The notes below the pieces were generated by a model. It saw nothing but the letters and a program-made list of their open reading frames with translations. It was not told the origin of the DNA and did not search any database. From Lingula anatina (Eukaryota; Brachiopoda; Lingulata; Lingulida; Lingulidae), in assembly GCF_001039355.2 (NCBI RefSeq), contig NW_019775754.1, forward strand, positions 63,923 to 127,922: a stretch of DNA of 64,000 nucleotides, given 5' to 3'. Positions 54,565-64,000 of the stretch are shown here, in pieces. Position numbers and translations under genes: made by a program. Within the stretch, counting starts at the first letter, position 1, and each line of letters opens with the position of its first letter.

Positions 54565-57049
54565 ATGAGTGACCAAGGCAGTGATGAAGATGTTGAGCAG
54601 GGAGAGCAGGTGATGGAAGAGGATGAGGATAGGGAAGAAGATGAGCAGGCATATACCCCTGCTATATCAGCTCTACCCCCTAAGGTGGTCCTGCAGGAAG
54701 AGAGCCAGATGGAGGTCTCAGCCAGTCCTGCCTTCGTCTGCTTAGATGAGGTTAGTTTTTATGGAATACTTTAACTCTGAATGGTCAGGAGAAAATGTAG
54801 CACAAATCCTCCCTTGAATTCTGTTCTGTTATCCCCACACTTTTGTGGCAATTGTCAGGGATCATTTGCTACGTTTGAATGTGATTGAATAGCTAAATCA
54901 ATGAAGAACATACTACTGATAAAAACAGATAAATTATGAAATTATTGCCTGAGATAAAATATTTTGTGTTGTCTCTGTTTTAATTATTTGTACTAGTAAT
55001 GGCTTTGCACAGCAACCAAGTAGCTGAGATAATAATGATAATAAAGTTGAGTGGTTATCATAGATTTATTTTCAACTTCAGTCTCAACAGACATCTTCTC
55101 CTTATAAGAATATTTCCAGAAATTTGAAGGTTAAAACAGGAGTTTCAGCATGCCATCAAAAATCTTTCAGCACACGAAAAAATATTTTAAAATATGCAAT
55201 AATGCATACTGTCTTTTCCAGTTATTATTCAGTCCATTCAAATACAGACAATTCTACTATTTTTTCTCAGTTTCATAAGTGCTTATGTAAGCATGTCTTT
55301 ATTTACAATAAATAAAACCAGAAGCTTCAAACAAGTCAGAGCCATTGAAATCAGTTTTCAATTCAATAGCATCAAGCACTGCATCTTTGCATACAGCTGT
55401 TTCAAAAATCTTGCAAACTGTGATAAAAAATGATGATAGCCATCCTTATGCAAGTTTAACAACATTTGAACTTGGCTGGTCGCACTTTGATCTCTGTCTC
55501 CATCAGTGATCGGTACCCGTCTAGTGTTTGCCACATGATTCCATCTCGAGTGTAGGACTGATACTCTCCATTCTGATGGCCTACATAATAAATCCCATTC
55601 AAGTTGGATGCCATGCAGTTGGCAAACCACCAGCCACCGTGATAGAGCTGCGCACAGTTGCGGCTTGAACTGGCGTCATTGTCCAGGTCAAAGGTCGAGA
55701 AACGCTGGCCGTTGTGACGCAGGTAGTAGTGGCCATAGTGGAAGGAGTCACCAGCGGTGCCAGAGTAACGGCCAATTCTTAGGCGATAGCGGTCACTTTC
55801 ATCACTCAGCTTGAACTGAAACAAAAAATAATAATAATAAATAATAATAAAAATAATAATAATAATAACACATTGAATTCACATATCTAATGTATTCAAA
55901 TTATTTAATAGGTAAGGCATTGGAAAAAGTAATAATAACAGTACATCTGCTTTCTTTGCCCTTAATTTTCTTTTAAAAAATGGCTTGGGTGAAGCATTTT
56001 TTTCTTTGTTTAAAACAATGATCATCCTGGAATGAGCGAGAAAAATTAAATTTTTGATCATGGAAAATTAATATCTGATAAGCACCTTCTTGTATTCAGC
56101 ATAGGAGTACTTGTTGTCTTTGAACTGCCAGAGATCAAATCTAATCTTGGTGTTGCCATTCTTGTTGAGGAGGTACATCTTCTGCAGCCCCAACCAGTGT
56201 TCTGAATCAGGGTCACCAAATCCATTCTGAAAACATGTAGTCCATTTATTTATTTATTTAATGGGAGGATTTTGAAAAGACTTATTAGAAATTTGGTTTA
56301 AAATTCTGCTTGCTTATTATGTTGCATTTTATTACTGTTCTTAATAAATGTTTAGAGGTCAGTGTTGTAAATGTTATCCTGAAAGGGCATGGTATTAAAA
56401 GCAATGAAAGGAAACTTGGACTGAATAACTTCAGGGCATTTTCTCTCCTCCTGAATTGAATATTGTAATAATAAAAAAAAGATTTAAAAAATTTGGAGAA
56501 ATTTTCAGGGGAGGTCAAAAAAGTAAACACAACCCACATTGTACTCCCTCCACGTCTTCTGGAAGTTGACCAGTCCATCCTCCCTGCGCTGGACTACTGT
56601 CCAACCCCCTCCGTCCGTCTCCATGTCACAGTACGCCTTGAAGCTGTCAGAGTCTGGGTCTGGCTGGATCTCATNTAAAAGAATTAAAGATTGAGTGATT
56701 GGTATTATGGATGGTTTGTGGGGGTTTTCCTCTTGGATCTACGAACTTTAGATTGGATAGGTACGGGTGGTTTTATAAAGTGTTGGATTTTTTTTTTTAA
56801 AGGTAAGTAGAGAAAGCCCACCAGTAAGTTAGACTGGCAAAATGTCAACAGGCATGTTAGCCAGAATTTTTTTTCATTCTTTTATTTTATTTTTGATTAG
56901 TAAGTGAAAATTATCAGTTCAGTTTCTATATAACATTGAACAACAAACATATTGAAGTTGCCAAATTATTATGCTGTCTTCAAAATTATCAAAGCTGGAA
57001 AGTACCAGTAAGAACTACGTGATTTTGGTTACAGAAAAAGCCCATTACC

Positions 57050-57081
<32 letters not shown>

Positions 57082-60000
57082 ACCTGTGTGAGAGCTTTGA
57101 TAGCTTGGTTGAGACTTTCAAGTTGATTTGTGAGTGACCTTCCAAAGGGAGAATCTGCCTGCAGATTGTTATTCATCCCAAACAAGTTTTGCCCCGGCCA
57201 TCCAACGCTGTGCAGAGTCAAGCTGAATGTATATGTGCATGTGCCATTGGCATGACACAGAGAATTGTACTCGTGTTTTGCGCTGTGGTTTCCAATCTTT
57301 GGTGTCAAGGTACCCTTGCTCCCCGTAGCTTTCTCATGCACTCCCCTTTTGTCTATCGTGTGAACAGGTTCCAATCTGGCTGATGAAATCAGTCCAATGA
57401 TGACAAATATTGAAAATCCAAGGCCAGAATTTTGCCATTCCATTTTGTTCTTGTTGTGTCACAAGCAACCTCCCAATTCTCTTGAGTAATGCTGTTTCTT
57501 GTTCAAGGTCAAACTCTTGAACTTGTTTAATCAGGCAATGGCAATTCTCTGATGCTTTTCCTCTCCACTGATTCTGTAAAAGTGAAAAAATGTTGTTTGT
57601 CTATAAAGTTAGTAGCTAATTTGGTTCTGCATGGAAAGTTGGATTGGAAGTCCTTATAAGTTTATCCTCTGGAAGAGAATGGCAGAGGTTTGGAATTTCG
57701 TGTAGTTTTCAGATAAAGGCGGTATGGGAACTTGTTTCCACCGTAATCCAGGTGTGCGATTGGTTTCCACCAATCGAATTACTCAACTCTGGAAAATTAA
57801 GAACAGCTCCTTTTCAAATTGCATGTTTTCGTAGACGTACTTGGAAAAAATTACAGTTGCCTTGTCTGCAGGTGGTTGCATGAGTTTGTTTAGTTTTAAC
57901 CTGACTACACTTCTGATAGATTTGTTGGTTGTTTGAATTTAGTTTCTTTAATTCTATTTCCTCTCAAAATGCTTGTTGTTTTAGCAGCAATTGTCCTCTA
58001 TTGTGACAGAAGCAAATCCTGTGTTTCAAAATTATGGGAAATGCACCACACATGGTCACACAAGTTTCTTCACAAATAGATACTGAAGTCTTTCAATTTA
58101 ACTTTCTTTGAACTTCCAATTTAAAACCATGTGTCCACATTTGTTCTATGGGAAATATATTATGCCCATATTAGAACTGTTTTACTTCAATTACTGGACT
58201 GTTGTTGAATTGAAAGAAATCTCACAAAAAGGCTAAAACTGTGATAACATGCCTGAAATGCACATTCAGGAAGCAAACAATTCAGAAAGAAATTATCCTA
58301 AAAATGTGGGATCCACCTACAAAAATGTTGAAGTCTCATCATCTTTAACAGGTTTACTAGCTGGATTACATGAATTAAGAAAACCAATGAAAATTTAAAA
58401 TTTCACTCAAACCTGTGGTCATATCCAAAAATGTGACTACCAAGATTTTTAAAAAACTGATTATCTCTCCTATTGAGACTAGAAATTAGCAAAATACACT
58501 TACACCAAAATATAAAATAAAATTATTCTAAAATTGCAACCAAAAGATTGAAGTTTTGTGTATGAAACACAAAAACACTGACATAATTAAGAGTTTCTTC
58601 ACTTACCTGTACACATAATCCAATTACATGTACATTGTATTGATAAAGCCTTCCCACTGGAATTATTTTCAAGACTCTTTAACTTTCTCTCCTGTTTCTG
58701 ACTGTTTTCCCAGCAGTTGGTGTGGGTCTACAGAGAACTGAGCCAAATTTTACCAGCTCTGTACTTTGTCTGCTGTCTCTCAGAATCTGAAAGAAAACAG
58801 CTTTGCACAAGATAGATCATTTTAAGATAACGGAGGGGGCATCTCAAAGTATTGAAACAAAAAGTAATTGGTACATGGGATTTTTGTATTTTTGATGAGA
58901 GCATATGTGAATTTTAAGTTTGTGGGGTAATTATTTTCATCGTTCCAGCTGTTTAGGCACAAGAAAGTTGTTTACTCCAGTTTATGTACTTATACTGTTA
59001 CAGTATGTTTGTTACAGTACATCTGGGACCTGATATAATCTCATGTCAGATATTAGTTAATATTATTTTACAGAAATGATTAATAATTATTTACATTTAT
59101 TTGTATATTGCAGTTGTTCCATGCTGGCAAACTAACAGGAACTCGAGTGGCAGTTTTAAAAGCCAAGTACACAGAGCTCCATGATTTTCTTAAAAAGTAA
59201 GTTTTAAAATGCAAAGGACTGTTTCATTTTGACATCACATATTTTGAAATCAGCTGATCAGGATTAAATTATCTACTTAAACAAATATTCAAAAAAAAAG
59301 CAGTTGAAAAAAAGCAACAATGTGGGAGGTTGAGATTGCTTTAAGCAAATGCCCCAAGAGTCAATTTCATATCTACATGTACATTGTTTATAGGAAATAA
59401 TTATAATAACCACACTTGTCATAATGGTGATAATGATAAGAACTTTTTTAAGCATTCAACTACTGTTATGGTACATATAAGATTCCCATTAATGAGTAAA
59501 ACTTTTAATTGGTGACAGGTAGTTTGCAGTTTGAATATACTAATAGTAGTGCAAATGAACTATACATTGTCATTTCTCTTATAGAACAAGAGACAGTGAG
59601 ACNTTAAAGAATTAAAGATTGAGTGATTGGTATTATGGATGGTTTGTGGGGGTTTTCCTCTTGGATCTACGAACTTTAGGTTGGATAGGTACGGGTGGTT
59701 TTATAAAGTGTTGGATTTTTTTTAAAGGTAAGTAGAGAAAGACCACCAGTAAGTTAGACTGGCAAAATGTCAACAGGCATGTCAGCCAGAATTTTTTTCA
59801 TTCTTTTAATTTATTTTTAATTAGTAAGTGAAAATTATCAGTTCAGTTTCTATATAACATTTAACTAAACAACAAACATATTGAAGTTGCCAAATTATTA
59901 TGCTGTCTTCAAAATTATCAAAGTTGGAAAGTACGAGGAAGAACTTTTTGATTTTGGTTACAGAAAAAGCCCATTACCAAAAAAAAAAAAAAAAAAAACT

Positions 60001-63000
60001 TTACCTGTGTGAGAGCTTTGATAGCTTGGTTGAGACTTTCAAGTTGATTTGTGAGTGACCTTCCAAAGGGAGAATCTGCCTGCAGATTGTTATTCATCCC
60101 AAACAAGTTTTGCCCCGGCCATCCAACGCTGTGCAGAGTCAAGCTGAATGTATATGTGCATGTGCCATTGGCATGACACAGAGAATTGTACTCGTGTTTT
60201 GCGCTGTGGTTTCCAATCTTTGGTGTCAAGGTACCCTTGCTCCCCGTAGCTTTCTCATGCACTCCCCTTTTGTCTATCGTGTGAACAGGTTCCAATCTGG
60301 CTGATGAAATCAGTCCAATGATGACAAATATTGAAAATCCAAGGCCAGAATTTTGCCATTCCATTTTGTTCTTGTTGTGTCACAAGCTACCTCCCAATTC
60401 TCTTGAGTAATGCTGTTTCTTGTTCAAGGTCAAACTCTTGAACTTGTTTAATCAGGCAATGGCAATTCTCTGATGCTTTTCCTCTCCACTGATTCTGTAA
60501 AAGTGAAAAAATGTTGTTTGTCTATAAAGTTAGTAGATAATTTGGTTCTGCATGGAAAGTTGGATTGGAAGTCCTTATAAGTTTATCCTCTGGAAGAGAA
60601 TGGCAGAGGTTTGGAATTTCGTGTAGTTTTCAGATAAAGGCGGTATGGGAACTTGTTTCCACCGTAATCCAGGTGTGCGATTGGTTTCCACCAATCGAAT
60701 TACTCAACTCTGGAAAATTAAGAACAGCTCCTTTTCAAATTGCATGTTTTCGTAGACGTACTTGGAAAAAATTACAGTTGCCTTGTCTGCAGGTGGTTGC
60801 ATGAGTTTGTTTAGTTTTAACCTGACTACACTTCTGATAGATTTGTTGGTTGTTTGAATTTAGTTTCTTTAATTCTATTTCCTCTCCAAATGCTTGTTGT
60901 TTTAGCAGCAATTGTCCTCTATTGTGACAGAAGCAAATCTTGTGTTTCAGAATTATGGGAAATGCACCACACATGGTCATACAAGTTTCTTCACAAATAG
61001 ATACTGAAGTCTTTCAATTTAACTTTCTTTGAACTTCCAATTTAAAACCATGTGTCCACATTTGTTCTATGGGAAATATATTATGCCCATATTAGAACTG
61101 TTTTACTTCAATTACTGGACTGTTGTTGAATTGAAAGAAATCTGACAAAAAGGCTAAAACTGTGATAACATGCCTGAAATGCACATTCAGTAAGCAAACA
61201 ATTCAGAAAGAAAGTATCCTAAAAATGTGGGATCCACCTACAAAAATGATGAAGTCTCATCATCTTCAGCAGATTTACTAGCTGGATTACACGAATTAAG
61301 AAAACAAATGAAAATTTAAATTTTTACTCAAACCTGTAGTCATATCCAAAAATGTGACTACCATGATTATCTGTCCTATTGATACTAGAAATTAGCAAAA
61401 TACAATTACACCAAAATATAGAATAAAATTATTCTAAAATTGCAACCAAAAGATTGAAGTTTCGCGTTTAGAACACAAAAACACTGACATAATTAACAGT
61501 TTCTTCACTTACCTGTACACATAATCCAATTACATGTACATTGTATTGATAGAGCCTTCCCACTGGAATTATTTTCAAGACTCTTTAACTTTCTCTCCTA
61601 TTTCTGACTGTTTTCCCAGCAGTTGGCATGGGTCTACAGAGAACTGAGCCAAATTTTACCAGCTCTGTACTTTGTCTGCTGTCTCTCAGAATCTGAAAGA
61701 AAACAGCTTTGCACAAGATAGATCATTTTAAGATAACGGAGGGGGCATCTCAAAGTATTGAAACAAAAAGTAATTTGTACATGGAATTTTTGTATTTTTG
61801 AGGAAAGCATAAGTGAATTTTAAGTATGTGAAGTGATTATTTTCATCATTTCAGCTGTTAGGCACAAGGAAGTTGTTTACTCCAGTTTATGTACTTATAC
61901 TGTTACAGTATGTTTGTTACAGTACATCTGGGACCTGATATAATCTCATGTCAGATATTAAGTAACATGTAGTTTCTTTTCAAAAATGCAGTCACCTTTA
62001 TTGACTTGATTTTACTAAAAGGTTAAAATTATTTTACAATAATGATTAATGATTATATATATTTATTTGTATATTGCAGTTGTTCCATGCTGGCAAACTA
62101 ACAGGAACTCGAGTGGCAGTTTTAAAAGCCAAGTACACAGAGCTCCATGATTTTCTAAAAAAGTAAGTATTGCAGTGGACAGAACTGTTTCATTTTGACA
62201 TCGCATAATTTGAAATCAGCTGATCAGGATTAAATTATCTACTTAAACAAATATTCAAAAAAAAAAGCAGTTGAAAAAAAGCAACAATGTGGGAGGTTGA
62301 GATTGCTTTAAGCAAATGCCTCAAGAGTCAATTTCATATCTACATGTACATTGTTTATAGGAAATAATTATAATAACCACACTTATCATAAAAGTGATAG
62401 TGATAAGAACTTTTTTAAGCATTCAACTACTGTTATGGTACGTGTAAGATTCACACTAATGAGTAAAACTTTTTATTGGTGACAGGTAGTTTGCAGTTTG
62501 AGAATACTAATAGTAGTGCAAATGAACTATACATTGTCATTTCTCTTATAGAACAAGAGACAGTGAAACAAAGCTTCTGCAGCAGGCCAAAGACTTCACC
62601 ATGCAGCTAGAGGGACAGAAAGTGGAGCTGGAGAAGGCAGACAATTTCCCAGAGAGTTACAACACAGAGGTCTCCCAGATGAGGGCCAAGCTACTCAAGT
62701 ATAATAACGAGCTGGCTCAGGCTGAAGATAGGGACTACCAGTTGGCTTATAAACTTGAGAAGTATGTGTATTTGTTGTTAAAAAAGAAAAGAAAAATTAT
62801 GAGAAGCATTGAAAGTATCATGGGAGCATGAAGTGAAGTCATTTTTCTCAGAGTTGTCCAGTGGATTGTTTCATTAAAATGGGCCGTCCTCATTTTTGAT
62901 ATGTGCTAAATTAGATGGAATTTATTGTTGAATGAAAGATGAAATTTTAAAAAATATTGTCAAGTACTGAATTATCAGTTAAAGATATAAAAATTAGAAA

Positions 63001-63617
63001 AAAAGGAAGTTTGAAATTTGAATGAGGAAAATAAGTTGAACCGGGGAAGCTGATTTTTCAAATGGTCCCTTACTATTCTGTGGTTCTCACAACAGAATTA
63101 CGTTAAAAATACTCTCCCTTATCAATACTTACATGTGGTTCTTTTCATGACATGAGATTGAGAATACAGTTGAGAAATGCAATAGTACATTTTGGATGAT
63201 GTAGTTGGTTTTGTTATTTTTTGTGTGATTTTTTAAAAGTATCTATGATGCTTGCTTCAGAAGGGCCTTATTATAATTATCATGTTATTGTTTTGTTATT
63301 TATTTATTTATTTATTAATTTTTGTTGTTGTTGTTGTTGTTCAAAAAGGAAATGCTTTTGTATGAAAATGCCCACTGATATTTGGGTCAAAAAGTAAAAG
63401 TTATACTGGTCAGTGCCCAGTGGTGGACAAAACCAAAAAAGGCCACTTGAACTCAGCAGTTCTGTCTCCCACCAACAGGCGTGGCTTGTTTTGAGACAAG
63501 ACTCTTCCCTCTCAAATGTGCCTCTCAGTTTCAGTTTAATGATTTGTTTGTTGTTCCAGCCTGGAGGAGGAAAAGAAAATACTACAGAGAGAGTATGAGA
63601 GGCTCCCTAAACAAGAG
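54565..63617 (+). CDS. CCDC146: Coiled-coil domain-containing protein 146, N-terminal part
   Basis: Exons 54565-54750, 62080-62162 (copy at 59114-59196), 62552-62761 and 63560-63617 give 179 residues in frame, continuing past the window. The protein starts [15 protein letters not shown] with an acidic tail like the human one. Then [60 protein letters not shown] and [14 protein letters not shown] follow; the NFPE(S/A)...TEVS.MR..LLKY block matches human CCDC146. The protein is a long coiled coil tied to centrioles and the sperm flagellum in mammals. In the assembly exon 2 occurs twice and the first 18 nt of exon 3 recur at 59585-59602, ending at an N. Splicing both exon 2 copies in series would break the frame (83 nt each), which supports a single real copy. 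Confidence 0.92.
55456..57443 (-). CDS. Secreted fibrinogen-related protein (FReD), incomplete across a gap
   Basis: Nested antisense in CCDC146 intron 1. First exon 57443-57084 (120 codons): signal peptide with core [14 protein letters not shown], then a region with [10 protein letters not shown] (a Cys pair and an N-glycosylation site) and a short helix [14 protein letters not shown]-terminal exons: 56674-56538 ([32 protein letters not shown]), 56226-56086 ([20 protein letters not shown]), 55815-55456 ([38 protein letters not shown]). These are hallmark fibrinogen C-domain blocks: GGGWTV, the Ca-site DxDND, Cys pairs, and W-W-x-x-x-C. The first part of the domain (the usual Cys and SGVY) falls into the N at 56675. 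Family members are lectin-like or angiopoietin-like; ligand unknown. Confidence 0.85.
56675..56675. other. Single N, probable contig join
   Basis: It interrupts the fibrinogen-domain exon on its left. The right side starts TAAAAGAATTAAAGATTGAG, which recurs right after the next N at 59603. Confidence 0.85.
56676..59602. repeat. 2.9-kb duplicated block, copy 1
   Basis: Carries the fibrinogen-gene first exon (minus) and CCDC146 exon 2 (plus). Nearly identical to 59604-62569. It ends 18 nt into CCDC146 exon 3 (AACAAGAGACAGTGAGAC) at the N at 59603. Confidence 0.92.
59114..59196 (+). CDS. Extra copy of CCDC146 exon 2
   Basis: 83 nt encoding [20 protein letters not shown] and the following residues, with the same protein as 62080-62162. 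It lies in duplicated block copy 1 and is followed by a truncated exon 3 (59585-59602). Confidence 0.85.
59603..59603. other. Single N, probable contig join between haplotypes
   Basis: Left side stops within CCDC146 exon 3; right side restarts at the same point as 56676. Confidence 0.88.
59604..62569. repeat. 2.9-kb duplicated block, copy 2
   Basis: Same content as copy 1 with scattered substitutions and small indels, one of which adds about 50 bp near 61970-62030. It runs on into the full CCDC146 exon 3. Confidence 0.92.
60005..60364 (-). CDS. Second copy of the fibrinogen-related first exon
   Basis: Encodes the same 120 residues as 57443-57084; I see no amino-acid change. The donor is GTAAAG here and GTAGAG in the other copy. 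No fibrinogen-domain exons follow before the duplicated block ends, so it is not a separate gene; best read as the other allele. Confidence 0.8.
63301..63342. repeat. (TTTA)n and (TTG)n microsatellite
   Basis: Short TTTA run followed by about six TTG units in a CCDC146 intron. Confidence 0.85.
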
Positions 63618-63671
63618 GTAAAATTATTATAGTCTTTAACATTTTTTGGTTTCATTTTATTTGGATTTTAT

Positions 63672-63694
63672 TTTTTATTAATTAATTAATTAAT

Positions 63695-63741
<47 letters not shown>

Positions 63742-63764
63742 TTCATTCATTTATTTATTTATTA
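63672..63764. repeat. (TTAA)n/(TTTA)n microsatellite
   Basis: About 90 bp of TTAA then TTTA tetranucleotide repeats in the last intron of the window. Confidence 0.95.
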
Positions 63765-64000
63765 ATTTTCAAGCAGAACTGATGATTATTTGTTACGTTT
63801 TCATCAGTTGTTATCTTGATTCTGTTCTCTGGCAATGTTTATTTGGAAACTTTTGTAAGATGTACATTATTGTCTTGAAGTTTTGAAATTATCTTGGCTC
63901 TGAAGGTAGCTTTTAAGATTTTTGCCAAGTGATACTTTGGAAAAAAGAATTAAGCAACATTTAAATTAATCTTTTATTTCAAATCTTGAACTGACTAGGA

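Noticed and set aside
57644-57883. 79-codon frame repeated at 60565-60804
   Set aside because: The identity reflects the recent duplication or alleles; no motif, signal peptide or splice context supports a gene.

Overview
This is genomic DNA from an animal, most likely a marine invertebrate (mollusc or another lophotrochozoan; the phylum is only inferred). The grounds are spliced genes with GT-AG introns, a RUVBL1 and a CCDC146 recognisable against the human proteins, a nucleobase/ascorbate transporter, a fibrinogen-domain secreted protein, a reprolysin-type metalloprotease, and a heavy load of LINEs, one LTR element, TIR-bearing MITEs and minisatellites. Exon joins were made by eye from splice sites and reading phase. 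Summed exons divide by three for each complete model: RUVBL1 456 aa, transporter 621 or 619 aa, pseudokinase 832 aa.

Layout. 1-4325: no gene seen. 4326-9479 (minus): 13-exon gene with many Lys-rich cassette exons ending in a degenerate protein-kinase domain. A second copy of its first exon and promoter lies at 11915-12090, with a LINE fragment between the two. 13599-15949 (plus): 5' part of an M12B metalloprotease, cut off near a single N at 16023. 16588-33090 (minus): SLC23-type transporter with two alternative first exons, a Ty3/gypsy-like LTR element between them, and a minisatellite that grew out of the exon 2 splice donor. 30.5-34.7 kb: two inverted Harbinger-like MITEs, a dispersed repeat and an orphan coiled-coil exon. 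35.2-47.3 kb: a LINE and about 5 kb of flank present twice, then a 46-bp minisatellite. 48516-53388 (minus): intact RUVBL1. 54565 to the right edge (plus): start of CCDC146, head to head with RUVBL1. A fibrinogen-related gene sits antisense inside CCDC146 intron 1.

Four single Ns (16023, 41493, 56675, 59603) look like contig joins. Each large tandem duplication begins or ends exactly at one of the last three, so they are better read as two haplotypes laid end to end than as real duplications. If so, the extra LINE copy, the extra CCDC146 exon 2 and the second fibrinogen-gene first exon are artefacts, and differences between copies, such as a 168-bp MITE in only one, are allelic polymorphisms.

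The most unusual items are the pseudokinase gene with eight consecutive symmetric phase-1 exons, the minisatellite that copies a splice donor about ten times, and the duplicated first exon and promoter of the pseudokinase gene.
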